From the NCBI GenBank assembly GCA_944326305.1, contig CALVDL010000029.1, forward strand, positions 1 to 35,714: 35,714 nt of DNA, written 5' to 3'. A program made the translations under genes and the position numbers. The stretch comes from an uncultured Bacteroidales bacterium. Lineage in GTDB: Bacteria; Bacteroidota; Bacteroidia; Bacteroidales; UBA932. Position 1 is the first letter of the stretch. Every line of letters starts with the position of its first letter. This document shows positions 9,701 to 17,144 of this stretch, in pieces. The notes beneath the pieces were generated by a model. That model was given only the letters and a program-made list of their open reading frames with translations. It made no database searches and was not told where the DNA came from.

Positions 9701-9875
9701 GAGCGACGACTATCTCAATGTAGTCATGAACACCCTTGAGAACCTTCACCAGACGGGAGGGCGCAAGGTTGGTATAATCAGTCATGTCGAATCCCTTCAG
9801 GAGCGCATCCCCACACAGATCCGTGTCCGAAGACAGGGCAATTCTTCCAGCAGCGTGGAAGTGGTCTCAGTTTGA
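6720..9875 (+). CDS. sbcC: Exonuclease subunit SbcC (Rad50-type ATPase)
   Basis: SbcC is the SMC-like ATPase partner of SbcD. The 1051-residue product has an N-terminal ABC half-domain with Walker A GETGAGKST (about residues 36-44), a long coiled-coil region rich in Glu, Lys and Ala, and a zinc hook CPLC at 506-509 near its centre. The C-terminal half-domain has the ABC signature LSGGE (about 956-960) and Walker B LFIDEGFGTLS (about 985-995), followed by the D-loop and a switch His in SHVESL. A second Cys pair (KCSLC, about 585) lies in the descending arm and is probably incidental. It starts one base after the sbcD stop. Confidence 0.95.
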   Translation: MELKILEIHNIASIEDALIDFSSAPLKDEPLFLICGETGAGKSTILDAICLALYNKTPRFFSSEPEKIEDRVFGELQDRDREAQVIRTDDPRQFLRRGTGEGHVKLVFTGADEVEYTALWSVFRSRGKSSGKLRPVEWTLSWEDVTLSLQKDVRQRVEQVTGLNFNQFCRTTMLAQGEFSRFLKSTEAEKADILEKLTRTDLYSRMGARIYAAAKEKREAYNIQKARTEGIVLLSREERSEIERTVETKNAELQSVREKYMKYRSQLDRFLKKDGIENRLKAFTVSRQEKYGEYVSLMASTALFRDGLEVLGREEAALKAKLESEAASERMYASCQAILQDLQGVMDARKEMQESISAAEKLRNEIGTRKPEIEVMKQSLAAMIREKAEIQQKIDNIRSGAGMQDRQGLAQEKAMAEKHRNDLLEAAYAVKSMMDTAGILENARAKLQESREEAGKSRAELADAEKRYSDAMQAYADAGRIYDSMKDSVESWAKVARSRLHDGDMCPLCGSRIGKLVSDAEFERMLAPVQEDMDRKLAEKNLAQKTLGVKQASADLAGKAVADWTAALGNAEKEYSARLEEAAGKCSLCSLDPADPDIVAEIRTRFEAAKEAVKKADAALEKITAAEAEASRLQELADTAQKGISELDARIKGASDMISGMEGELKRLAAISESCGKNEAKSLSRAGTMITIAGWKGQFDAAPENFMEALKEKSSSYIADRDRCSAMQGEMEKKSGLLRSIESLSAMTLSVCPDWKPVYAQDAGRMSVPDSGSVLRDDPEGWRLQSRWSALLADVQALGQQVLAAERELADVVQALAGAASGPEGEIYGDRQSVEAAVARYGESADALNREIGAGMQRLSQDSENSSLAAQEKEKEDAMKAEYLRWSSLSDVFGDLNGVKFKKIAQGFVLNELLAGANRYLVHLSDRYRLDCQPGSLSITVHDLYQGGTERSVSTLSGGETFLVSLSLALGLSSLDGRGMNVGTLFIDEGFGTLSDDYLNVVMNTLENLHQTGGRKVGIISHVESLQERIPTQIRVRRQGNSSSSVEVVSV

Positions 9876-9998
9876 TGTCTTTTTTTTCTGAATGGTTACA
9901 GTTTTTGTAAAAATATGTGAAAAATATGGACGGTGTATTGTTTTATATGCTGAAAAACAGTATATTTAGGGAAAGTTTAATTTTTAAAGCATAAGACT
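9876..9998. other. AT-rich leader upstream of the small ORF
   Basis: This AT-rich segment follows sbcC and precedes the 58-residue ORF. A weak hairpin (atatgctg paired with cagtatat, about 9946-9966) is visible. I see no clear TAnnTTTG promoter here. Confidence 0.3.
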
Positions 9999-10175
9999 AT
10001 GTCTGATTTTGCAACAAAACATGGGACAGAAGAGCATGGCCCGTCGTTCAAGGACAGCTGTGTATTTGACTGGACTCCAGGTGAGGCAATTAAAAACTCT
10101 GGAAATGACGTGCATCCGGAAAAAGGTGCTTCAGTAGTTTTGGAATCAGATATTATTCCTGATGTCATATCCTGA
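9999..10175 (+). CDS. Small ORF of unknown function (58 residues)
   Basis: An ATG at 9999 opens 58 codons ending in TGA at 10173-10175. The peptide begins MSDFATKHGTEEHGPSFKD, has a single Cys within CVFDWTPGE, and ends LESDIIPDVIS. It has no signal peptide or membrane segment and is acidic and hydrophilic. I do not recognise the family. Evidence for a real gene is indirect: it fills a 387-nt gap between sbcC and a convergent lipoprotein gene and is followed 13 nt later by a perfect 17-bp hairpin resembling a terminator. No maturation enzyme or transporter gene nearby suggests a modified peptide. A stress-related small protein is possible but is only a guess. Confidence 0.5.
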   Translation: MSDFATKHGTEEHGPSFKDSCVFDWTPGEAIKNSGNDVHPEKGASVVLESDIIPDVIS

Positions 10176-10187
10176 GCGGACTTAGTG

Positions 10188-10226
10188 ACAAGAATCCCGG
10201 AAGACTTACTCTTCCGGGATTCTTGT
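10188..10226. terminator. Bidirectional intrinsic terminator
   Basis: A perfect stem (10188-10204 with 10210-10226, 17 bp, containing aatcccggaag) closes a 5-nt loop cttac and is followed by the T-rich tail ttgttta. It lies between the small ORF on the plus strand and the lipoprotein gene on the minus strand, which converge on it. Confidence 0.85.
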
Positions 10227-10262
10227 TGTTTATGCGGTAAATATATTATGGAATAAAGAATG

Positions 10263-12095
10263 TCAGTGCATTACGCATATCCCGTTGATTTCCGTGTTTT
10301 TTATCGCATCTGCCTGTATCCAGTGGTTCAAATTGGACGAAAAGTAGATTCTTGACCGTCCTGTGCTGCCCGTGCCTGCAATGGCGAACATCCCGTCTCC
10401 AAATGCGATGCTGTAGCTGGTTAGTCCGGATATGGTCTCCTCACTGGCTTTCCATGACAGGCCGTCCTCCGAGTACATTAGCTCGTTGCGTCCTGCAATG
10501 AGGAACTTCCCGTCACCATAGCCTATGGCGGTATGCTCCACTGACCCGACTTTTGTATTGTAGTTCCAGCTCTTGCCGTCTGATGAATAGCCGAGCGTAC
10601 CGGTATAGAGGTCACGTTTGCCTACAGCTATGAAAAGTCCGTTTCCGAATGCCACTGCGTTGCGCAGATATGCATATTGTGTTGTCGACGATGCCGTCCA
10701 TGTCACTCCGTCGGAGGAATAGCCGAGCGAGCCGTTATAGCTATCCTTTTGCCCTACTGCGACAAACATCCCGTTGCCGTAGGTTATGCTGTTCCATTCC
10801 GTAGAACCCTTTTCCGTAGTGGTCCATGATGTCCCGTTCGCCGAATAGGCGAATCCTCCGCCGCTCCCGGCCGCAACGAATTTCCCGTTGCCGAAAGTGA
10901 CTGCATTCCAGTTGTACGTCCCTTTCTTTGTGATGCTCCATTTTATCCCGTCGGTGGAGTATCCGATGGACCCGTTGTCTCCGACGGCGATGTATTTCCC
11001 GTTCCCGTAGGTGACACAGTTCCAGTCGCTGTCTCCCAGAGTGACCTGGGTAAGCGTGCCGTCGCTTCCCGTATAGAATATCTTTCCGGAGGCACCGACT
11101 GCGATTACAGGGATTGATACAGGGGACAGCCTGCTGTTGTCGATTCTCCATGACACTTTGTCAAGGCCATCTTCCGTTGTGATGAGCGTAATTCGGTTCT
11201 CGGTGTTCCTGAATATGTTGAAATCAGTCGTCTCGTCCTGTCCGAGATAGAACCTGTATGTGACCGGTCCCTGGACTCCGGACGATCCGTCAAGCTCTGC
11301 CGAGACCTCCATGTAGGTACATAGCTTTTCTTTTTCATCGGGGATGTTTTCCGGTATTTTTGCCCACGGGTCCTTATTCCCTGGAAGCAGGATACCCTGG
11401 CAGTTCTCGAGCATATAGAATGTGGCCGTCTTCCCGGCATTGAGGTTTGCGATGTCATCCGCCGTAGCCCTGTCCCCGGCAATGGTGGAAGTGGCCCCGC
11501 TTCCAGCAGAGAACGGCATTATATTCTTCGGGCTGTTCACAAGCTGTGCCGACGTTACCTTGAATCCGGGCAGGGAGCCTGTATCGATTTTCAGGTCCAC
11601 TTTAGCTATCAGCCTGTCAAGAAGTATGTCCACTTCCTTGCTTGTCCCGTCTATATCCGCTGTCTTGACCGAGGCCATAGGGAAGCCCTTGCTGCTGAAA
11701 TCCGCCATGCCTTCTATACCGTATACGCAGCCTGTCATCCCGTCTTCTTTTTCCGGTGCCGTTATCTGTCCGGTGTTCGCCAGCACGTAGAAAGTGTATT
11801 TCTTCCCGGACGTGAGTTTCATTCCGGCCCTGTCCGTGGCCTGTGCGTATACAGCTCCTTCCAGAAGTCCGTCGCAGTAGGCGAAAATATTGATGTCGTT
11901 TATATTGTCCTCACCGGAGGATACCGAGCTCCTTGTCCTGAACCCTGTATCGGGCCTGCTGATATTGAAGCTGATGTCCGCAGCTGTCCCTCCGGTGCAC
12001 GGGCAGCCGCCGCTCTGGCCCGGAAATTCTTTCTGGCAGCCTGCTGCAACCGCTGCAGCAATGAACAGGATACATTTGCATAAGTACGTTTTCAT
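10263..12095 (-). CDS. Outer-membrane lipoprotein: fimbrillin-like N-terminus plus seven propeller-type repeats
   Basis: The 610-residue product starts with a lipoprotein signal peptide whose lipobox VAAGC ends in Cys20. Residues ~30-330 resemble the FimB/Mfa2-type fimbrillin-associated fold of Bacteroidales: DISFNISRPDTGF, INDINIFAYCDGLL, KKYTFYVLANTG, and a DRLIAKVDLKI segment. From about residue 335 to the end there are seven tandem repeats of about 36-44 residues with the pattern (K/M/L)F(V/I)AVG...GYSxDGxxW...xxVxFGNG; the first and last are degenerate. Seven units fit a closed seven-bladed beta-propeller. The protein is probably displayed on the cell surface for binding or adhesion, although no fimbrial gene cluster surrounds it. 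The ATG at 12095 is supported by the signal peptide. Confidence 0.75.
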   Translation of the reverse strand: MKTYLCKCILFIAAAVAAGCQKEFPGQSGGCPCTGGTAADISFNISRPDTGFRTRSSVSSGEDNINDINIFAYCDGLLEGAVYAQATDRAGMKLTSGKKYTFYVLANTGQITAPEKEDGMTGCVYGIEGMADFSSKGFPMASVKTADIDGTSKEVDILLDRLIAKVDLKIDTGSLPGFKVTSAQLVNSPKNIMPFSAGSGATSTIAGDRATADDIANLNAGKTATFYMLENCQGILLPGNKDPWAKIPENIPDEKEKLCTYMEVSAELDGSSGVQGPVTYRFYLGQDETTDFNIFRNTENRITLITTEDGLDKVSWRIDNSRLSPVSIPVIAVGASGKIFYTGSDGTLTQVTLGDSDWNCVTYGNGKYIAVGDNGSIGYSTDGIKWSITKKGTYNWNAVTFGNGKFVAAGSGGGFAYSANGTSWTTTEKGSTEWNSITYGNGMFVAVGQKDSYNGSLGYSSDGVTWTASSTTQYAYLRNAVAFGNGLFIAVGKRDLYTGTLGYSSDGKSWNYNTKVGSVEHTAIGYGDGKFLIAGRNELMYSEDGLSWKASEETISGLTSYSIAFGDGMFAIAGTGSTGRSRIYFSSNLNHWIQADAIKNTEINGICVMH

Positions 12096-12212
12096 ATTTC
12101 AATTATCATTGTTAATGGTGTGTGTCCAATCGGGCTGCAAAGTAGGGGATGATTATCCGTGTTCATGAAAAAACAAACGTTTAATTCGGAAACAGCCTTT
12201 CCAGGGGCCTGT

Positions 12213-12245
12213 AATGCGGTGTCAGGATGGCCCTGACACCGCATT
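12213..12245. repeat. Perfect 14-bp inverted repeat between divergent genes
   Basis: aatgcggtgtcagg (12213-12226) pairs perfectly with cctgacaccgcatt (12232-12245) around a 5-nt loop, followed by ttgct. It looks like a terminator or leader structure but lies between two divergent genes. Confidence 0.7.
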
Positions 12246-12397
12246 TTGCTGCAAAATTCCTGTAACTGTCTTTTTAAGATGCTGATTGATGCCGGCTTGT
12301 CCTTATTATCCGTTTAAAACGCTCCCTGAACATCCGGGAAAAGTAAATATGTGCATAAAATCCGTAAAACGGGTAATAAAAACAGCATGGCAGTAAT

Positions 12398-12405
12398 TAT
12401 CTTTG
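12398..12405 (+). promoter_or_regulatory. -7 promoter box of the DUF362 gene
   Basis: TATCTTTG matches the Bacteroidota -7 consensus, 21 nt before the chosen start codon at 12427. A clear -33 TTTG is not seen. Confidence 0.5.
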
Positions 12406-12426
12406 CATCCGTTAAAAAATCATCAG

Positions 12427-13368
12427 ATGAAAAAGATTATCATTTCAGTTTTGGCTATGATGACGGCTGTTTCGTCATTTGCCCAGTCTAAAGTCTATAT
12501 GACAAAGGAGATTACTCCGGAAGCGCTGGTGAAAATCTATGAAGCCCTCGGGCGTCCGGCCGAAGGAAAGGTGGCAGTGAAGATAAGTACGGGAGAGGCC
12601 GGAGGGCATAATTTCCTGCAGCCGGCCCTGATCAAGGACCTTGTGCAGAAGGTCGACGGGACCATTGTGGAATGCAATACCGCATATGGCGGGAAACGCT
12701 CTTCTACTGAGGACCATATCAAGACTGCACGTGCCCACGGGTTCATGGATATAGCCAGGGTCGATATCATGGATGCAGAAGGGGAGATCCGCATTCCGGT
12801 AAGGGATTCTTCACATATAAAATATGACATTGTGGGCTCGCATCTGAAGGACTATGACTTCATGATCAACCTCGCCCATTTCAAGGGCCATGCGATGGCA
12901 GGGTTCGGCGGCGTGATAAAGAACCAGTCCATCGGGGTGGCCTCGGCAAACGGGAAAGCCTACATCCATACAGCCGGCGTTACATCAAAGGTGGAGGAGC
13001 TCTGGGGGCATGTGGACGACCAGGACGGTTTCCTTGAGTCAATGGCCGCCGCGGCGCAGGCCGTAGCTGATTATTTCGGAGACAATATCATTTATATCAA
13101 TGTGATGAACAACCTGTCCGTTGACTGCGACTGCGATTCTTCACCTGCGGAGCCGGAGATGGATGACATCGGAATCTTCGCTTCCACCGACCCTGTCGCA
13201 CTTGACCGGGCGTGCCTGGACCAGGTCTTCAACGCGAAATCAGTTAAAGGCAGCGACAACAGGCCTCTCATCGAGCGTATAGAGAGCCGTAACGGCACAC
13301 ATACGGTAGACTATGCCGAAAAGATAGGGCTCGGGAGTAAGGAATATGAATTGATCAGCATCGATTAG
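12427..13368 (+). CDS. Secreted DUF362 domain protein
   Basis: The 313-residue product has a Sec signal peptide (MKKIIISVLAMMTAVSSFAQ) and then a DUF362 domain: VAVKISTGEAGGHNFL, VECNTAYGGKR, YDFMINLAHFKGHAMAGFGGVIKNQSIG shown in parts (FMINLAHFKGH and AGFGGVIKNQ), and the near-C-terminal GIFASTDPVALDRACLDQV. DUF362 proteins are often linked to iron-sulfur or redox proteins, but the activity is not established. A CDCD motif (about residue 235) is the only Cys cluster, and no ferredoxin-type CxxCxxC repeat is present. I chose the ATG at 12427 because it begins the signal peptide; an ATG 24 nt upstream overlaps the promoter box. It appears monocistronic. Confidence 0.85.
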   Translation: MKKIIISVLAMMTAVSSFAQSKVYMTKEITPEALVKIYEALGRPAEGKVAVKISTGEAGGHNFLQPALIKDLVQKVDGTIVECNTAYGGKRSSTEDHIKTARAHGFMDIARVDIMDAEGEIRIPVRDSSHIKYDIVGSHLKDYDFMINLAHFKGHAMAGFGGVIKNQSIGVASANGKAYIHTAGVTSKVEELWGHVDDQDGFLESMAAAAQAVADYFGDNIIYINVMNNLSVDCDCDSSPAEPEMDDIGIFASTDPVALDRACLDQVFNAKSVKGSDNRPLIERIESRNGTHTVDYAEKIGLGSKEYELISID

Positions 13369-13901
13369 AACGTTCGTTAGACAGTATGCATCAGCCGTCG
13401 GGGCATTTGGATGTTGTTTAAATTTTATACAGCTTCTTAGATGGTCCGGCGTTTTTTTTCTGCTGTGACAACAGTCCGTCATGGGATGACCGGGACAGGA
13501 GGACAGATTCCCCGGATAGAACCAGGGGGTACAATCGTTGTCATTCCGCCCGGACTTGTCCGGACTATGCTGCGGCGCAGCGTGACTGTAAACAAAGTTT
13601 AATATTTAACGTGAATTCGATGAATTTAATTCATTAAATTACATCGAATTACCTATTAAGGAGCAGGCCTGTGGCCTGCGACAGGTCCCCCGGCGAGGGG
13701 GTAGGAAGGGGGTGGCGCCCCTTAACAAGGGGCTGTCACGAAGTGACTGGGGTTTAGACAGACAGGATTTCTTCCAGAAATCCTTAACGTCAGTGTGACG
13801 GATTCCGGTCATAAATGATAAAATATTGATTTTTAATATAATATTGTTAAACATTAATTCGTCGAACTGACGTTATTTAATTTGCCGAACTGTGATTGTT
13901 T
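13369..13901. repeat. Long intergenic stretch rich in inverted repeats
   Basis: No credible gene is found over 533 nt. A 15-bp near-perfect palindrome lies at 13614-13650 (arms begin aattcgatg and end catcgaatt, one bulged base). Then follow five consecutive small hairpins between about 13663 and 13795: gcaggcc/ggcctgc, ccccc/ggggg, gcccctt/aaggggc, gtcac/gtgac, and ggatttct/agaaatcc. The ggggctgtc...gactgggg...ggatttc core matches the unit near 5203-5293, so these are copies of one dispersed repeat family. A tgtcattccg segment near 13540 parallels the one at 5160. Confidence 0.65.
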
Positions 13902-15848
13902 ATGAAGAGAGTAGTATTGCTATCGGCTATTTTTACTGTGACTGCCATTGCAGTCAGAGCCGAAAAACCTGTGGCGCTGCCCCCTGTTCAATATGATGAG
14001 ATAGCCGACACTTCTGCTGCGGCGTGGAACGACCGTATAAGCGAGGTTGTCGTGACAGGTGCAAGGAATAAGACAGACATCAGGCACCTGTCCCAGACGG
14101 TGTCGGTGATCGGGAGAAAGGAAATAGAGCAGACCTGGCAGCCGTCGTTGCTGCCCGTCCTGTCGGAACGGATTCCCGGTCTGTTTATAACATCAAGAGG
14201 CATAATGGGATACGGGGTTTCTGACGGAGCGGCCGGAGGCATGTCCCTGCGTGGTCTGAGCGGCGGTTCCGGACGGCTGATGGTGCTCATAGACGGACAT
14301 CCGCAATATATGGGGATGTTCAGCCACCCGATTGCTGATGCATACCAGTCCTTCATGGCGGAGCGTGTCGAAGTGCTCCGCGGCCCGGCTTCCGTGCTGT
14401 ACGGCTCCAATGCGATGGGAGGTGTGATAAACATCGTCACCAGGAGTATGGAGGAGGACGGGGTGAAGACAGGCCTCAATGCCGGTTACGGCTCGTACAA
14501 TACCCTGCAGACAGAGTTCACTAACCGTATAAGGAAAGGCCGCTTCTCCAGTGTCGCGAGCCTTTCCTACAACCGGACTGACGGCCACAGGGACGACATG
14601 GGCTTCGAGCAGTACGGGGGATACGCGAAACTCGGGTATGAAATAGCCGAGGCATGGAATGTCAGGGCCGATGTCAATGTGACCCATTTCAATGCTTCAC
14701 AACCGGGGCCTGTCAGCGCTCCGCTGGCTGATGCGGACCAGCGTGTCACCAGGGGAATGACATCCTTTGCCCTCGAGAACAGCTACGAAAGGACTTCAGG
14801 GGCGGTCAGCTTTTTCTATAACTGGGGAAACCACTGGATAAACGACGGTTACGAGCCGGCCCAGGGAGAAACCCCTCTTGACTACAGGTTCAATTCAAGG
14901 GATGACATGATGGGGCTCTCCGTGTATCAGAGCGCAAGGCTTTTCAAAGGCAACCGCCTTACTGCCGGGGTGGACTGGTTCCGTTTCGGCGGAAGGGCAT
15001 GGAATGAGTATGTCGAGGGGGAGAGGTCCGGCCAGACTTCAGAAATTGCGGACAAAACAGAGCATGAAGTAGCCGGATATGTTGACTTCAGGCAGGATTT
15101 CGGCACATGGCTTACACTTGATGCCGGGGTGAGGGTCGACCATCATTCCCATGTGGGTACAGAATGGATCCCGCAGGCCGGGCTTTCTTTCCACCTTCCG
15201 CGTTCCATGGAGCTCAAGGCCTCGGCCAGCAAGGGTTTCCGCTATCCGACCATAAGGGAAATGTATATGTTCCCTCCGCAGAATCCCGATCTCGAGCCTG
15301 AAAGCCTCTGGAATTACGAACTCGCGTTTTCCCAGACCCTTGCCGGGGGCCGTGTGTCGTACGGGGTGAACATATTCTATACTGACGGGAAGAACATGAT
15401 CGTGGCGGTGCCTCGTGACGGAGCCACTCCGCTGAACATGAATACCGGGGCCATCAGGAATACCGGTGCGGAGGTCCAGGCGGCATGGCGTATCAGCAGG
15501 GTGTGGTCCGTGGATGCTAACTACAGCTTCCTGCACATGGAGAACCCTGTGATCGGCGCTCCGGAGCACAAACTGTACGCCGGAGCATCATTTACGAAAG
15601 GCCGCTGGCAGGCTTCCACCGGTGTCCAGTACATCGGCAATCTCTATACGCAGGTGGTCACCAACGGACGCGGCTCCAATATCCTTGAGGATTTCGTCCT
15701 CTGGAACCTGTTCGCCTCGTTCAGGATTACAGACTGGCTGTCAGTATGGGCCAGGGGAGAAAACCTTCTCGCACAGAAATACGAGATCAATGCCGGATAT
15801 CCGATGCCGGGGGCGACAGTCATGGGCGGTATCCATATTGACATATAA
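13902..15848 (+). CDS. TonB-dependent outer-membrane receptor
   Basis: The 648-residue product has a signal peptide (MKRVVLLSAIFTVTAIAVRA) and then EVVVTGARNKTDIRHL, a TonB-box and plug-entry segment. The plug domain includes VLSERIPGLFI, SLRGLSGGSGRLMVLIDG and VEVLRGPASVLYGSNAMGG, with INIVTR at its end. A 22-strand-type beta barrel follows, closing with GGIHIDI, whose terminal hydrophobic residue suits outer-membrane insertion. There is no N-terminal carboxypeptidase-like extension and no SusD partner, so this is a CirA/BtuB-type receptor rather than a SusC. The substrate (siderophore, heme or cobalamin) cannot be told from the sequence. The first ATG is 13902; an upstream in-frame TTG is unnecessary. 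Confidence 0.9.
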   Translation: MKRVVLLSAIFTVTAIAVRAEKPVALPPVQYDEIADTSAAAWNDRISEVVVTGARNKTDIRHLSQTVSVIGRKEIEQTWQPSLLPVLSERIPGLFITSRGIMGYGVSDGAAGGMSLRGLSGGSGRLMVLIDGHPQYMGMFSHPIADAYQSFMAERVEVLRGPASVLYGSNAMGGVINIVTRSMEEDGVKTGLNAGYGSYNTLQTEFTNRIRKGRFSSVASLSYNRTDGHRDDMGFEQYGGYAKLGYEIAEAWNVRADVNVTHFNASQPGPVSAPLADADQRVTRGMTSFALENSYERTSGAVSFFYNWGNHWINDGYEPAQGETPLDYRFNSRDDMMGLSVYQSARLFKGNRLTAGVDWFRFGGRAWNEYVEGERSGQTSEIADKTEHEVAGYVDFRQDFGTWLTLDAGVRVDHHSHVGTEWIPQAGLSFHLPRSMELKASASKGFRYPTIREMYMFPPQNPDLEPESLWNYELAFSQTLAGGRVSYGVNIFYTDGKNMIVAVPRDGATPLNMNTGAIRNTGAEVQAAWRISRVWSVDANYSFLHMENPVIGAPEHKLYAGASFTKGRWQASTGVQYIGNLYTQVVTNGRGSNILEDFVLWNLFASFRITDWLSVWARGENLLAQKYEINAGYPMPGATVMGGIHIDI

Positions 15849-15884
15849 TAACTATAGAGGGCCGGTCCGGCGCGGTAAAATTAT

Positions 15885-15917
15885 TTTGCAAAATTGTAAT
15901 GTTTTTTCCTATCTTTG
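15885..15917 (+). promoter_or_regulatory. carAB promoter (-33 TTTG, -7 TATCTTTG)
   Basis: TTTG at 15885-15888 and TATCTTTG at 15910-15917 are separated by 21 nt, a good match to the Bacteroidota housekeeping promoter. Transcription should begin about 15922-15926, leaving a leader of about 130 nt before carA. Confidence 0.75.
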
Positions 15918-15926
15918 CACCTTGAA

Positions 15927-15971
15927 ATGTTGAACGCATGCAAGATGCAGAAATTCCATCAGATAATATAA
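15927..15971 (+). other. Possible 14-codon leader peptide upstream of carA
   Basis: An ATG at 15927 opens the peptide MLNACKMQKFHQII, stopping at 15969-15971, just before the terminator hairpin. It might be a leader peptide for attenuation, but it is short, has no obvious control codons and could be chance. Confidence 0.25.
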
Positions 15972-15987
15972 TATAGTGGAAAGAGAG

Positions 15988-16021
15988 ACGACCGTTCCTT
16001 CTCGGGATGGTCGTTTTTTTT
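15988..16021 (+). terminator. Intrinsic terminator inside the carA leader (candidate attenuator)
   Basis: An 11-bp stem (15988-15998 with 16004-16014, two G-T pairs) with a 5-nt loop is followed by eight T residues. It lies after the carA promoter and 34 nt before the carA start codon, so it can end transcription before the operon. This is the layout of a transcription attenuator, or of a short independent RNA of about 95 nt. Confidence 0.75.
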
Positions 16022-16055
16022 ATATATATGATAGAATAATTAACATATAAGGACA

Positions 16056-17132
16056 ATGGAAAATAGACTCGGCGCTACACTCAAGCTTGAGAACGGAATG
16101 GAGTTCAGAGGGTACTCTTTCGGGTATGGCGGTCCATGTGACGGGGAAGTCGTTTTCTCGACCGCAATGGTAGGTTATCCCGAGAGTCTTACGGACCCAT
16201 CCTATTCAGGACAGATTCTATGTATAACTTATCCTCTCATAGGTAATTATGGCGTTCCTGCCGACGGCGTGGACGAGTGGGGGATCTCCAGGAACTTCGA
16301 ATCGGACAGGATTCATGTAAGGGGACTTGTGATTTCTGACTACTCATTCGAATACAGCCACTGGAAAGCTGCCCGCAGCCTTGACGAATGGCTCAAATCG
16401 GAGAAGATACCGGGGATTTACGGAATCGACACCAGGGAGCTGACAAAGGTCCTGAGGGAGCACGGCTCCATGCTGGGTATCATTGTTCCGGACGGATTCA
16501 CGAGGGATTTCCCTATCGAGGACCCCAATACAGTGAACCAGGTGGCCATAGTAAGCTGCAAAGAGGTGATAAGGTACGGCCATGGCGACAAGAAGGTAGT
16601 CCTTGTGGACTGCGGGGTGAAGAACAATATCATCCGCTGCTTTATCCGCAGGGGCGTCGAGGTCATCCGCGTGCCTTGGGACTATGACTTCAACACTCTG
16701 GAGTATGACGGCCTGTTCATATCGAACGGCCCGGGCAACCCGGCGCTGTGCTCCGCGACAGTAGGGCATATCAGGGAGGCACTGGAGAAGGACAAGCCGA
16801 TATTCGGGATATGCATGGGCAACCAGCTTCTTTCCGTTGCAGGGGGAGCCTCCACATACAAGCTGAAATACGGGCACCGCAGCCACAACCAGCCTGTGCG
16901 CAGGGTGGGCACGAACCAGTGTTTCGTCACTTCACAGAACCATGGCTTTGCCGTGGACAACACCACTTTGGGGGCTGACTGGGAGCCGCTTTTCATAAAT
17001 ATGAACGACGGTACCAACGAAGGCATACGCCACAAGACCAGACCGTTCTTCTCCGCGCAGTTCCATCCCGAGGCCACCAGCGGACCTACTGACACGGAGT
17101 TCCTTTTCGACGAATTCATATCCAAACTTTAA
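16056..17132 (+). CDS. carA: Carbamoyl-phosphate synthase small subunit
   Basis: CarA is the glutaminase subunit that feeds ammonia to CarB for carbamoyl phosphate, used for pyrimidine and arginine synthesis. The 358-residue product has the N-terminal CPSase domain (LENGMEFRGYSFGY, VVFSTAMVGYPESLTDPSY, GIYGIDTRELTKVLREHG) and a class I glutamine amidotransferase domain. The nucleophile is Cys253 in FGICMGNQ, and the His337/Glu339 pair lies in FHPEATSGP. Only 12 nt separate it from carB, so the two form an operon. The ATG at 16056 directly precedes the conserved start. Confidence 0.95.
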   Translation: MENRLGATLKLENGMEFRGYSFGYGGPCDGEVVFSTAMVGYPESLTDPSYSGQILCITYPLIGNYGVPADGVDEWGISRNFESDRIHVRGLVISDYSFEYSHWKAARSLDEWLKSEKIPGIYGIDTRELTKVLREHGSMLGIIVPDGFTRDFPIEDPNTVNQVAIVSCKEVIRYGHGDKKVVLVDCGVKNNIIRCFIRRGVEVIRVPWDYDFNTLEYDGLFISNGPGNPALCSATVGHIREALEKDKPIFGICMGNQLLSVAGGASTYKLKYGHRSHNQPVRRVGTNQCFVTSQNHGFAVDNTTLGADWEPLFINMNDGTNEGIRHKTRPFFSAQFHPEATSGPTDTEFLFDEFISKL

Positions 17133-17144
17133 ATCTTGAAGACA

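Larger units (their letters stand above)
12096..12426. other. Divergent intergenic region of the lipoprotein and DUF362 genes
   Basis: No gene is seen. The region holds one perfect hairpin (listed separately) and a -7-type box near its right end. Neither flanking gene ends here, so the hairpin cannot be an ordinary terminator of an annotated gene. Confidence 0.5.

Noticed and set aside
13639..13854. Minus-strand ORF of 71 residues
   Set aside because: It is translated from the five-hairpin repeat array and has no protein-like features.
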